The notes beneath the pieces are model-generated. The model was not told the DNA's origin. It worked only from the letters and a program-made list of their open reading frames with translations, and searched no databases. This document shows positions 24,775-32,710 of a stretch of 34,189 nt of DNA, in pieces. A program made the translations under genes and the position numbers. Each line of letters opens with the position of its first letter. Position 1 is the stretch's first letter. Origin of the DNA: CAZGDV01 sp964524995 (GTDB lineage: Bacteria > Chloroflexota > Dehalococcoidia > SZUA-161); contig CAZGDV010000020.1 in NCBI GenBank assembly GCA_964524995.1, forward strand, positions 1-34,189. Direction: 5' to 3'.

Positions 24775-25806
24775 CTACGCCTCGACCTCCTGGTGCGCGG
24801 AGGTGTGTTCTCGCCCCACAACCACACTCATGAATATGTCTTCGAGGGGCAGTTCGCGCAGGGCACAGCCACGGATCTCACCGCCGAGGAAGACAACATC
24901 GCGCAGTATCTCCGGTAGCACAGCCGTGCGACTTGTGAACCTTAGCCGCACAGTGGACACACTATCGTGCTGAGCAGTCCTAGTGCATTCGACTACGCCA
25001 TCTAGACGCTTGAGAGCGACAAGCATCGTATCGGACAGCCCCCTGATCTCGAGCTCACATTCCTCCTGATTCTGCAGGAGCGAACGCATCTCCCCCACAG
25101 AGCCTCGCGCAATCGCCCGTCCTCGATCCATGATCGCGATCCGGTCACATATCTCCTCGGCCTCCAGCATGTTATGGGTGGCAAGGATGGCTGTTCTGCC
25201 CGTTCCGACCACCTGCTCTCTCAGAAAAGCACGTATCGCTTGGGCGCTGACCGGGTCTAGGCTCTTCGTAGGTTCGTCGATGAACAGCACCTTCGGCTCG
25301 CTGAGGAGGCCTCTGGCGATCGCCAGTTTCTGCTTCATGCCGGCGGAGAAGTTCTGGAACCGGACGTCTTCGACGTCCGAGAGTCCGACTAGTTCGAGCA
25401 TCTCATCGATTCGCCTTGTCTTCACTGGCTTGGGCAGGTCGTAGAGAGATGCGTAGAACTCCAGATTCTCGCGGGCCGTTAACCGCCAGTAGAAGCTCCT
25501 TTCCTCTGCGCTGATAAGTCCTACAGTCTCCTTCACTCGCTGTTCGTCTTGCACCACGTCATAGCCGCAGACCTTGGCCGAGCCGGAGGTTGGCACAACC
25601 AAGGTACAGAGCATCTTCATCAGGGTTGTCTTGCCCGCTCCGTTGGGGCCGAGAAGTCCGAAGAGCTCGCCTTCGTAAACGTCAAGGTCCAGGCTCTCGA
25701 CGGCAGTTATACACTGCCGCTTTCTGATGAATTGGGGCAGGAGATCCTTGTAGCCTGTGGACCTTGGGAACCGCTTGGTTAGTTTTGATGTTTGGATTGC
25801 AGTCAT
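24775..25806 (-). CDS. ABC transporter ATP-binding protein
   Basis: A 343-residue ATPase. Walker A is GPNGAGKTT (from Gly53), the signature is FSAGMKQKLAIARGLL (around 153-168, a Gly-Met variant of LSGGQ), Walker B is KVLFIDEPT, and the switch His is in LATHNM. The last 90 residues form the accessory domain usual in DrrA/NatA-type ATPases. It pairs with the permease encoded one base downstream. Its ATG at 25806 has no convincing ribosome site, but a 34-codon upstream frame (25803-25907) ends in an ATGA overlap with it, which may couple translation. Substrate unknown. Confidence 0.92.
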   Translation of the reverse strand: MTAIQTSKLTKRFPRSTGYKDLLPQFIRKRQCITAVESLDLDVYEGELFGLLGPNGAGKTTLMKMLCTLVVPTSGSAKVCGYDVVQDEQRVKETVGLISAEERSFYWRLTARENLEFYASLYDLPKPVKTRRIDEMLELVGLSDVEDVRFQNFSAGMKQKLAIARGLLSEPKVLFIDEPTKSLDPVSAQAIRAFLREQVVGTGRTAILATHNMLEAEEICDRIAIMDRGRAIARGSVGEMRSLLQNQEECELEIRGLSDTMLVALKRLDGVVECTRTAQHDSVSTVRLRFTSRTAVLPEILRDVVFLGGEIRGCALRELPLEDIFMSVVVGREHTSAHQEVEA

Positions 25807-25916
25807 TCTGTGAATAATAGAGTGCCTTCAGACTGGCGCAGGCATCCGCGCGGCTGCGGTTGTGGACAGGAGGACATTTGCTGTCGGGGTTTCCACGCAG
25901 ATCTCATCTCGATCAA

Positions 25917-25929
25917 GTCAACTCTTGAC
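25917..25929. promoter_or_regulatory. Inverted repeat, possible operator
   Basis: GTCAA and TTGAC form a perfect 5-base inverted repeat around CTC, about 110 bases upstream of the ABC ATPase start. It is short enough to occur by chance; binding by the adjacent OmpR-type regulator is only a guess, since such proteins usually prefer direct repeats. Confidence 0.2.
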
Positions 25930-26119
25930 CTGATGGGCTGTGTACTGCCGGATGCAGATCTCTACTGTGTCATGGCTGAGTCTAACGGCAGTTGGTTAGA
26001 ATGCGGTTTGAGAGTAGTCGGAACAGCGTTAGACATTATGTCGTGAAGAGGCAAGTCCGCTGCAGTTGCGAAAAGGAGTTGTCGGCGGGTTGGGGTGTAA
26101 CAGCATCGAGATTGGCTAC

Positions 26120-26148
26120 GTTATATGTTTGGACCGGCCAGGCGGCAA
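26120..26148 (-). promoter_or_regulatory. Candidate promoter for the minus-strand exporter/polysaccharide operon
   Basis: On the minus strand TTGCCG (26143-26148) lies 17 bases before TATAAC (26120-26125), matching 4 of 6 and 5 of 6 consensus bases. It would give a leader of about 305 bases before the ATPase gene. It is the best candidate I found upstream of that gene, but weaker than the plus-strand promoter. Confidence 0.3.
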
Positions 26149-26238
26149 ACGGGGGTGCGGCGTGACCGATACGGTTAGAAAAGAGTTAGAAGTGTGGGAG
26201 CCAGGTAAGAAATCTGGAGGTTTTGGTAAGAGAGCGAT

Positions 26239-26268
26239 TTGACAACATCCAAAGGCCGTAGCTAGAAT
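26239..26268 (+). promoter_or_regulatory. Sigma70-like promoter for the two-component system
   Basis: A perfect TTGACA (26239-26244) is followed after 18 bases by TAGAAT (26263-26268). Transcription would start near 26275 and give a leader of about 170 bases ending in an AGGAGG ribosome site for the regulator gene. Confidence 0.65.
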
Positions 26269-26443
26269 GTTTCATACTACTATTCAGAGGCAGGCCGCGT
26301 ATCCAGCGGGCTGCACGCCCAAGGATAACCCAGATCAGCCTGCGAAGCCGTTCAGTCACCGCCGTCCCGGACCCAGACTGTCTCTCTTGACGACGTAGGT
26401 ATGTATCGTAGGAGCTACGGCGTGGGACTGAGGAGGTTGGCGC

Positions 26444-27133
26444 ATGAAGGAAAAGATTTTGGTGATCGACGACGATGAGGAACTGTTGAGTCTGACGGAG
26501 ACTTGGCTGCAAGACGCAGGGTACGAGCCGTTCTTAGCCAGAGATGGGGTTGAAGGTCTGCAAAAGGTCTATGCCACGAGGCCGAATCTGATTCTGCTTG
26601 ACATAAACATGCCACGTCTGGATGGTTGGGAGGTGTGCCGCCGGATCAGGGAGATGTGCGATATACCGGTCATCATGGTGAGCGTAAACGGCCAGGAAGC
26701 GGACATCGTTCGTGCGTTCAGCATGGGCATTGATGACTATATCACCAAGCCTTTTCACTATCCTGAGCTCGTTGCGAGGATACAGGCGGTCATGAGACGG
26801 AGCGTGCGAGCCCTCGGTCAAGATGATGAGAACAACACCTTTCATAATGAGGATATCGATATAGACTGGCGCAGCCGCCAGGTATGGGTTCGGGGAGACA
26901 AGGTCTCCCTTTCTCCGACGGAGTTCAGATTGCTAACTTGTCTGGTGGAAAATCGTGGTTGGATTGTTACTCACGAGGAACTGCTCAGAAAGGTGTGGGG
27001 GCCCAACTACTTTGGGGACAAGAGCTACGTCAAACTATACATCAGGTACCTGCGTCAGAAGATTGAGGCTGATTCTGCCACTCCGCGATGGATACTCACC
27101 GAGCGCGGAGTGGGCTACAGATTCTCGGCCTAG
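26444..27133 (+). CDS. OmpR-family response regulator
   Basis: A 229-residue DNA-binding response regulator. The receiver domain (1-120) has the acidic pocket Asp10-Asp11, phosphoacceptor Asp53 (LLDINMP), switch Ser80 and Lys102 (TKPF). The winged-helix domain (about 133-229) shows the OmpR pattern from LSPTEFRLLTCLVENRGWIVTHEELL to YIRYLRQKIE and ERGVGYRF. It should be phosphorylated by the histidine kinase encoded 37 bases downstream and act as a transcription factor. AGGAGG lies 8 bases before ATG 26444. The targets are unknown; the divergent exporter/polysaccharide genes are obvious candidates by position. Confidence in the family is very high. Confidence 0.96.
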   Translation: MKEKILVIDDDEELLSLTETWLQDAGYEPFLARDGVEGLQKVYATRPNLILLDINMPRLDGWEVCRRIREMCDIPVIMVSVNGQEADIVRAFSMGIDDYITKPFHYPELVARIQAVMRRSVRALGQDDENNTFHNEDIDIDWRSRQVWVRGDKVSLSPTEFRLLTCLVENRGWIVTHEELLRKVWGPNYFGDKSYVKLYIRYLRQKIEADSATPRWILTERGVGYRFSA

Positions 27134-27170
27134 GCGGGGAACATAGGGGTCCACTGAATTGGAGAGAAGT

Positions 27171-28421
27171 ATGGGAAAGCGATTGTCGCCCAAACCCGCG
27201 GCCGGGCAGTCTGCGACTGTGGCTCTCAAAGGCAGCCATAGTTCCGAGCGGGCGGTTGCTGTGCTGGAGGGTGGGGAATGGGCGGCGCAGACCCGCGCTT
27301 TGGAGTTGGCGCAGACGGAGCAACTTTGGAGGTCCATTTTCGATTTTGCTCCCATGCCCATGATGGTTGTCGACGCGGACCACAGGATAGTGGCTTTCAA
27401 TCGTGCCCTTGAGACCTTGACGGGTTGGTCGGCTGAGCGTGCTATTGGGCGGCCCTGCTGGACGGTATGCGGGTGCAGTGACCCTTGGTGCGCTGGCCCA
27501 AGGGAAGGGGCTGACTGTCCGATGGCCGGGCGGCATGGCAAGTCATCGAGGCGCGGACGGGTTGTGGCTGTGTCTGGCAACAAAATCGATATTCTGATCA
27601 GACGTTCTCAGTTGCCACATCGAGATGGTGAGCCTGCGTACCAGCTTGTCGTGATTGAGGAAGGCGGCAAGTCGGGTTCCGCTGCTGCTGTTCAACCCGA
27701 TATTGTGGCCTCGGCATCTCATGAACTGCTCTCGCCGCTCAATCTGATCGGCGGGTATACCACCACGCTGCTGGAATTCGACGGGGTTCTCAGTCCTGAG
27801 CAGAGGAGACGGTACCTTAAGGGTATGCAGTCGGCTACGGCTCGCGCCGTCGGACTGGTAAGGAATTTCCTGGATGTGTACCGCTTGGAGAGCAATGGCA
27901 TAGGGCTCTGTACCGAGCCGACGGACCTGATCCGTTTGCTGGAATCTGTGGTGGCTGAGGTGCAAGCACAAACCGCAAACCACAAGATTAGGCTGGCCAA
28001 TCCGGACAAACCGCCGAAGGTAGTACTCGATCCGCAGAAGATGGAGCGTGTGGTCAGCAACCTTTTGGTAAACGCGGTGAAGTACTCTCCAGAAGGGGGA
28101 GAGATCGAGGTATCGGCGGTGGTGGTGGCCAGCAAGGAGGGCACAGAGCGCCTCTCGAATAGACGAGGTTCAACCGAGTTGCCCTATCTTCTCGTCTCGT
28201 TTAGGGACTCAGGCGTGGGCATACCTGAAGGGGACCTGAAGAAGGTCTTCGGCAGATTCTATCGAGTTGAGAGCAAGCTGACCCACGCAACACCCGGAGT
28301 CGGCTTGGGGCTCTACATATGCAGAATGATCGTGGAAGCCCACGGTGGTCGCATTTGGGTGGACAGCGTTTTCGGACAGGGTAGCACTTTCAACTTCACA
28401 TTGCCTCTGCGGAAAGCCTAG
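27171..28421 (+). CDS. Soluble PAS-domain sensor histidine kinase
   Basis: A 416-residue kinase with no membrane segment, so probably cytosolic. I start it at ATG 27171, with GGAGAG directly upstream; an in-frame TTG at 27159 is less likely. Residues 1-50 are unstructured-looking; a PAS domain spans about 51-165. In its middle is a cysteine cluster (Cys96, Cys100, Cys102, Cys107, Cys116) that could bind metal or an iron-sulfur cluster or respond to redox state. The HisKA domain has His184 in SASHELLSPLN (a Leu-Ser variant of the usual HELRTPL). The ATPase domain shows the N box with Asn301, DSGVGIP (346-352) and GVGLGLYI (376-383). It likely phosphorylates the regulator encoded just upstream. 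The signal is unknown. Confidence 0.94.
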   Translation: MGKRLSPKPAAGQSATVALKGSHSSERAVAVLEGGEWAAQTRALELAQTEQLWRSIFDFAPMPMMVVDADHRIVAFNRALETLTGWSAERAIGRPCWTVCGCSDPWCAGPREGADCPMAGRHGKSSRRGRVVAVSGNKIDILIRRSQLPHRDGEPAYQLVVIEEGGKSGSAAAVQPDIVASASHELLSPLNLIGGYTTTLLEFDGVLSPEQRRRYLKGMQSATARAVGLVRNFLDVYRLESNGIGLCTEPTDLIRLLESVVAEVQAQTANHKIRLANPDKPPKVVLDPQKMERVVSNLLVNAVKYSPEGGEIEVSAVVVASKEGTERLSNRRGSTELPYLLVSFRDSGVGIPEGDLKKVFGRFYRVESKLTHATPGVGLGLYICRMIVEAHGGRIWVDSVFGQGSTFNFTLPLRKA

Positions 28422-28482
28422 CATCGTTCCCCGTGAGGCCCAATGAACTGGCGTTTCGACAAGCAGCCCGGTCTTGTGCAAC

Positions 28483-29916
28483 CTACTTACTGACAGCCAG
28501 TTGGTATCTCACGCTCTCGATGGCGCGCCGCACAAGAACACTCTGGTAGAAGTACTTCTCGACGGGCCTGTTGATTACGACATAGCTGGCCAGGGTCCCA
28601 AGGGGCCCGTAATTCTTGAGTGCGCGTCGAACAGCATTGCGATGCACCTGTCGCCTCACTGAGCCGAGGTATTTGAACAACTTGACCCTTTCGGCACGCG
28701 GGAGTTCCGGCGTTTCGAACACCGGGACCGTGGTTAGACCTGATGTATCATTCAGGTAGATCCGTGGATCGACGAGGAACAGGTCGTTCTCCTTGACCCA
28801 TTCATAGAGTTCCGTTCCTGGGAAAGGAACCGTGTTGTAGAAGTGGACCTCTTGGATGGGGTACCTCTTGGCCAGCCTCACCTTATCTTCGACATCCTCC
28901 CAGGTCTCGTATGGAGTCCCCACGACGAAAAGCAGCTTCACGCCGTAGCCCAGATCGCACGAAGCGGCTATTGCCTGCTCAATGGACTCTATGGTCTCGC
29001 CCTTCTTGACGATCTCCAGAATCTTGTTGTTGCCGCCGTCCACCCCATAGGCAATATACCTGAAGCCCACTTCCCACATCCTGGCGAGCATCTCACGATC
29101 GACCCTGTCCGCTCTTATCCCGTTGGAGCAGCGCAGGAAGAGCTTCTTGAGGCCGCGCCTCTCGATCTCGTCGCATATCTCGAAGACCCTGTTTCGCACG
29201 TGATTGAAGTTGTCGTCGTCGAAGTTGAACTGCCGTCTCCCTCTCGAGTACCAGTGCTCCATCTCGTCGACGACGTGCTTGGGGCTCCTCGGCCGATAGA
29301 GCGGTGATATGATCCTGTTGGCGCAGAACGTGCACTTGTGAGGACATCCACGACTCGAGTAGATCGTAGTCTCGCCAACGTACCTGTCCAGTTCGAAACC
29401 CTGGTACGTCGGCCATGGTATCTGATCCAGATCGGCAGTGAACTCTCTGTCGCCTGTGTATTTGACGATCCCGTTATCTCTGTACAAAACGCCCTTGATC
29501 TCATGCACCGGAATCTGCCCTTGGCTCAGTTCGGTGAGCGTTCGCTCTCCTTCGTAGACCACGCCGTAGTCGATAGCCGGGCATTCCTCTAGTAGCTGCT
29601 GACGTAGGATCGTGGCGTGGGGCCCACCTGCCACTATCCCCACGTTCGGTGCGAAGCGCTTGATATCGGTCAGAAGCTGGTAGAATCTCTTGTACTCGAA
29701 CGCGATCAGACTGATTCCCACCAGGTCAGGCTTGAACCGCTCGATTCGGTGCTCGATCTCCTTCAGGCCATATCCGAGGTTCATGTCGACTACTTCATAT
29801 TCGATGCCGTTCTCGAGTAGAGTCTGCGCAATGTAAGCCTGGCCGATGTGGGGCATTATCCCTTGCCACTCAGCTCTGGGGTTGGGCGTAATCAGAAGCA
29901 CTCTCTTGCCAGCCAT
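28483..29916 (-). CDS. B12-binding-domain radical SAM protein
   Basis: A 477-residue protein from ATG 29916, supported by a GGAAGGAA site next to it; the longer frame to 29970 is rejected. Residues 1-140 resemble a cobalamin-binding Rossmann domain (VLLITPNPRAEW, VVDMNLGYG, GISLIAFEY, VAGGPHAT), although the classic DxHxxG signature is not clear. The radical SAM cluster is Cys191-x3-Cys195-x2-Cys198 (RGCPHKCTFC). The rest is a TIM-barrel core and a C-terminal extension. Such enzymes methylate unactivated carbons or perform ring chemistry; the substrate here is unknown. It is the last gene of the second minus-strand cassette, 118 bases after the decarboxylase gene, and converges with the kinase gene. 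Confidence 0.9.
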   Translation of the reverse strand: MAGKRVLLITPNPRAEWQGIMPHIGQAYIAQTLLENGIEYEVVDMNLGYGLKEIEHRIERFKPDLVGISLIAFEYKRFYQLLTDIKRFAPNVGIVAGGPHATILRQQLLEECPAIDYGVVYEGERTLTELSQGQIPVHEIKGVLYRDNGIVKYTGDREFTADLDQIPWPTYQGFELDRYVGETTIYSSRGCPHKCTFCANRIISPLYRPRSPKHVVDEMEHWYSRGRRQFNFDDDNFNHVRNRVFEICDEIERRGLKKLFLRCSNGIRADRVDREMLARMWEVGFRYIAYGVDGGNNKILEIVKKGETIESIEQAIAASCDLGYGVKLLFVVGTPYETWEDVEDKVRLAKRYPIQEVHFYNTVPFPGTELYEWVKENDLFLVDPRIYLNDTSGLTTVPVFETPELPRAERVKLFKYLGSVRRQVHRNAVRRALKNYGPLGTLASYVVINRPVEKYFYQSVLVRRAIESVRYQLAVSK

Positions 29917-30034
29917 TTCCTTCCACTCCCCTTCTGGTTCTAGGTTCCGCTTTATGCCGGGAAAGCACACAGCCTCTTGGACTGCCGCCCTGCGAAAACG
30001 GTCAAGTGCTCCGGCCTCGTGCCTCCGGCATGTC

Positions 30035-30862
30035 CTAGCCAGCTACGCTGGGCTGGTCGCCATATCTGGCTATGATCGTTATCCCCGCCTTCACACGCTC
30101 CCCTGGTCTTGTAGTGATTCTAAGATTAGTGAGCCGCGGAATGGCGACATCCACTTGGGAGCCGAACTTGATCATCCCTATCCGCTGGCCTATCGATACT
30201 GTGTCTCCCTCCTTCAAGAAGGAGACTATTCTCCTTACCAACCTTGACGCGATCTGAATAACGCCGACTTTGAACTCGCCGTTGTCCAGCACTGTGGTTA
30301 CCCGTTCGTTCACCACATTGGACTCGGGCCGCCGCAAGGATATGAACTTGCCTTCGGTGCGCTTCTGCAGGACTATCTTCCCGGCCACGGGTGCTCTGTT
30401 GACATGAATATCGAGAACGTTCATATCGATACCGATCAAGTATGCCAATTCCGGCATCAGGTCTGTCGACATCAACTCGCCTATCTCGAACTTCCTGCCC
30501 CTTTTGGTGCAGACAACAGATGACTGCGCCTCGACCTCGTTGACATAGATAACCTCGCCATCCGCCGGGGCCAGAAGCACGTTCTCGGTCTCGGGCGGTA
30601 CCCTCTCGGGATCCCTGTAGAATCTCAGGTATATTGCGGCAACCGTTAGGAGCCCAACGAAGGCCAGCTCCACGAATGCCCAAGCTATGATATTGAGTTC
30701 AACCACCTGCGCGTGAATGACGCCAACAACAGCGCCGGACACCGCCCCGACGAACAGCGCTCCGAACAGAACGATCGCCGTCTGTACACGCCACTTCCAG
30801 CCTAGCGGCACTAGAAAGGCAAGAGCGATACCGATACCGATTGCGAACAACCCGACGTGCAA
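30035..30862 (-). CDS. Phosphatidylserine-decarboxylase-like protein with N-terminal membrane anchor
   Basis: A 275-residue member of the phosphatidylserine decarboxylase family. Residues 1-80 hold about three membrane helices. The catalytic part has FYRDPERVPP (81-90), PADG with Asp101, DIHVNRAP with His153, and the self-cleavage site FGS, Gly234-Ser235, where a pyruvoyl cofactor would form. Together these are the full Asp-His-Ser set of the family. An insert (about 110-145) separates PADG from the histidine motif, longer than in the short archaeal-type enzymes. It starts with TTG at 30862, three bases after the ATP-grasp stop; no ATG is near. Whether it acts on phosphatidylserine or another serine-bearing lipid is unknown; no phosphatidylserine synthase gene is in the window. 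Confidence 0.87.
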   Translation of the reverse strand: MHVGLFAIGIGIALAFLVPLGWKWRVQTAIVLFGALFVGAVSGAVVGVIHAQVVELNIIAWAFVELAFVGLLTVAAIYLRFYRDPERVPPETENVLLAPADGEVIYVNEVEAQSSVVCTKRGRKFEIGELMSTDLMPELAYLIGIDMNVLDIHVNRAPVAGKIVLQKRTEGKFISLRRPESNVVNERVTTVLDNGEFKVGVIQIASRLVRRIVSFLKEGDTVSIGQRIGMIKFGSQVDVAIPRLTNLRITTRPGERVKAGITIIARYGDQPSVAG

Positions 30863-30865
30863 TTC

Positions 30866-32032
30866 CTAGAACCCCCTCTTTCTCCAGAGGTAGGGCGACA
30901 TGATGATCTCGGCTACGAAGGGCAGCGGATCGTCCAAGGACAGCACCGCAAAATGCCGGTCTCCTCGGAGAGAGTTGAGGTAGTCCGTCAGCTTGAGGTT
31001 CCTCTTCAGTATCTCGCCCGCCGCCGTGGGGAGATCGGTCGTCAGCCTAATCCATTTGGTGCTTGACTTGAAGCCGTTGTGATGTGCGGTTTCCCCTGTG
31101 AGGTCTTGATACAGTAGGTACGGGAGGTCCACTCCAGCGGCAATTGCCAGTGAATGCCAGCCCCACGGGCGGGCATTGACCTCCAGAAGCTTGTACTCGC
31201 CGCTCCTGGGGTCAAGCATGAACTCGACCTCAGAAATACCGTAGAAACCTATGGCGTCGAGAAGCCTCTGGGCGCTGTGCTCCAGTTCAGGCAGGTCCGC
31301 TGTCACCGCGTATGTTGTGGCGTGGCCGAAGTCCATCGGATGCTGCCTCGGGCGGAGGGCAACCACTCTCCCCAGGAACTCCCCATTCTTGAACAGCGAA
31401 CCGACGGAGTACAGCGATGTGGTCCCGCCCGGGAGCAACTCTTGCACCATGATCTCGGAGCCAGCGGCTACTTCGACGGCAATCGCGAAGGCACGTGTTA
31501 GTTCCTCTGGATTATCGGCTCGGATAGCCTTCTTCTTAATAGCACTGTAAAATGGCTCCTTCACCGATGGTTTGACAATACATGGGAAGTCGATATCTAG
31601 TGCTCGTACTTCCTGCAAGGTCGTGGGATAACAGGTCTTGGGAACGGGGATACCTACTTGTGTGGCGATTTGATAGGTCAGCTTCTTCTCACAGGCGAAC
31701 TTGGTGGTCTCCCAATCCGGTATCGGTATTGTGTAGTACTGCTCGAGTTCGACCTTGTTCTTGGCAAGGAGGCGAACAGTGTCGTCATCGTTGGGGTAGA
31801 CTATCCACCCGTGTAGGCCCTCACGTTTGCCCAATCTCATCAGGAAATCGACGAAGCGTTCCTCATCGCGCGGATGTGGACTTCGAAAGAACCTCTTCCG
31901 GTATCTGGAGAACCTACTGATGCACAGATCGTGATCGAGTAAGCACACGGGCACGTCGTGCTTCCCGAGGCTTCGGAGGATACCCAAACCCTGGAAGTGC
32001 CCTCCTATGATGACCGCTCCTATCTTCTTCAC
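30866..32032 (-). CDS. ATP-grasp carboxylate ligase
   Basis: A 388-residue ATP-grasp protein. The N-terminal pre-grasp domain begins IGAVIIGGHFQGLGILRSLG. The ATP-grasp core shows CIVKP with Lys154, MVQELLPGG, the acidic pair Glu268/Glu270 (ISEVEFMLD), and LLEVNARPWGW with Glu284 and Asn286 as likely Mg ligands. The reaction would be ATP-dependent ligation of an amine to a carboxylate through an acyl phosphate. The start codon is GTG 32032 with a GAGAGG site about 11 bases upstream. It lies between the GNAT and decarboxylase genes. Members of this group are often near polysaccharide or lipid genes, but their substrates are mostly unknown. Confidence 0.87.
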   Translation of the reverse strand: MKKIGAVIIGGHFQGLGILRSLGKHDVPVCLLDHDLCISRFSRYRKRFFRSPHPRDEERFVDFLMRLGKREGLHGWIVYPNDDDTVRLLAKNKVELEQYYTIPIPDWETTKFACEKKLTYQIATQVGIPVPKTCYPTTLQEVRALDIDFPCIVKPSVKEPFYSAIKKKAIRADNPEELTRAFAIAVEVAAGSEIMVQELLPGGTTSLYSVGSLFKNGEFLGRVVALRPRQHPMDFGHATTYAVTADLPELEHSAQRLLDAIGFYGISEVEFMLDPRSGEYKLLEVNARPWGWHSLAIAAGVDLPYLLYQDLTGETAHHNGFKSSTKWIRLTTDLPTAAGEILKRNLKLTDYLNSLRGDRHFAVLSLDDPLPFVAEIIMSPYLWRKRGF

Positions 32033-32047
32033 CCGTTCGTCTGCCTC

Positions 32048-32710
32048 TCATGCCTTGCCGTAGTCTCTCGTCGTAGAGAAGAGGAATTTGCGCTCTGGCA
32101 CGCGGCCGTAGACCTTGAAACCAGCTCTCTGGCACCCTTTGATCGAAGGCACGTTGTCCTCGCGTATGTAGGTCACTATCCGCCTGAAGCCCTGCTTCCT
32201 GGCGATTTCTCCCAGGTCGATGAGAACTGATGACATCACCTTCTTGCCTCTGAACTTCTTGAAGGTATAGGAGTTCTCCATCCAGAGTTCGTCGTCGCGA
32301 ATCGGGGGCAACCTGTGCCCGAAGCCCGGATCGATCTGATCATACTGGGCCCGTGGGACCACGAACTGCACGAAGCACGGCTCGCCTGTGGCCCTGTCTC
32401 TGGCAAGATAGCAGTCGCGAAAGCCGGAGTCGTAGTACCACTTCCGCCCGATCAGTTCCCAAGCTGACTCTCCTCCCTCGCTCTTCCCCGCAGCCCCCAC
32501 CTCTTCCATGTCTTCGTCGGAAGCGACCGCGAGTTCGTAGTCAACCGCGCAGGGCACGGGCTCGACCTCTTCGTCGAGGAGACGCTCGAGGGCCAGGAAT
32601 GTGGCGCGGTCGTAGAACTGGCACCTCAGGTGGTGAAGGAACGGTCCGGGACCGCCGTTCCTGATGATTCGAAGTGCGGATTGGGCCTTGTTGATCGCTC
32701 GACCTAGCAT
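32048..32710 (-). CDS. GNAT-family N-acyltransferase
   Basis: A 220-residue protein. Residues 1-65 form a basic then acidic N-terminal part of no known fold. The C-terminal half has GNAT features: the substrate strand region RATGEPCFVQFVVPRAQ, then VLIDLGEIARKQGFRRIVTYIREDNVPSIKGCQRAGFKVYGRV, which carries the helix and final strand that hold acyl-CoA. It would acylate an amine; its neighbours suggest a sugar or amino-lipid freed by the deacetylase. The ATG directly follows the TAG of the deacetylase gene (TAGATG), so it is likely translated by reinitiation. The acyl donor and acceptor are unknown. Confidence 0.8.
   Translation of the reverse strand: MLGRAINKAQSALRIIRNGGPGPFLHHLRCQFYDRATFLALERLLDEEVEPVPCAVDYELAVASDEDMEEVGAAGKSEGGESAWELIGRKWYYDSGFRDCYLARDRATGEPCFVQFVVPRAQYDQIDPGFGHRLPPIRDDELWMENSYTFKKFRGKKVMSSVLIDLGEIARKQGFRRIVTYIREDNVPSIKGCQRAGFKVYGRVPERKFLFSTTRDYGKA

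Larger units (their letters stand above)
25807..26443. other. Divergent regulatory region
   Basis: These 637 bases separate the ABC exporter genes (minus) from the response regulator (plus). They contain a good plus-strand promoter (26239-26268), a weaker minus-strand candidate (26120-26148), a perfect inverted repeat GTCAA-CTC-TTGAC at 25917-25929 that could be an operator, and a small hairpin at 26407-26419 in the leader of the regulator gene. A possible 34-codon upstream frame on the minus strand ends at the ATPase start. No convincing gene was found in the rest. Confidence 0.6.

Noticed and set aside
25792..26046. Plus-strand open frame (84 codons) in the divergent region
   Set aside because: It overlaps the ATPase start, has no ribosome site and its composition (Cys- and His-scattered) does not look like a folded protein.
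28422..28482. Terminator between the convergent kinase and radical SAM genes
   Set aside because: No stem followed by a U-run was seen on either strand in these 61 bases.
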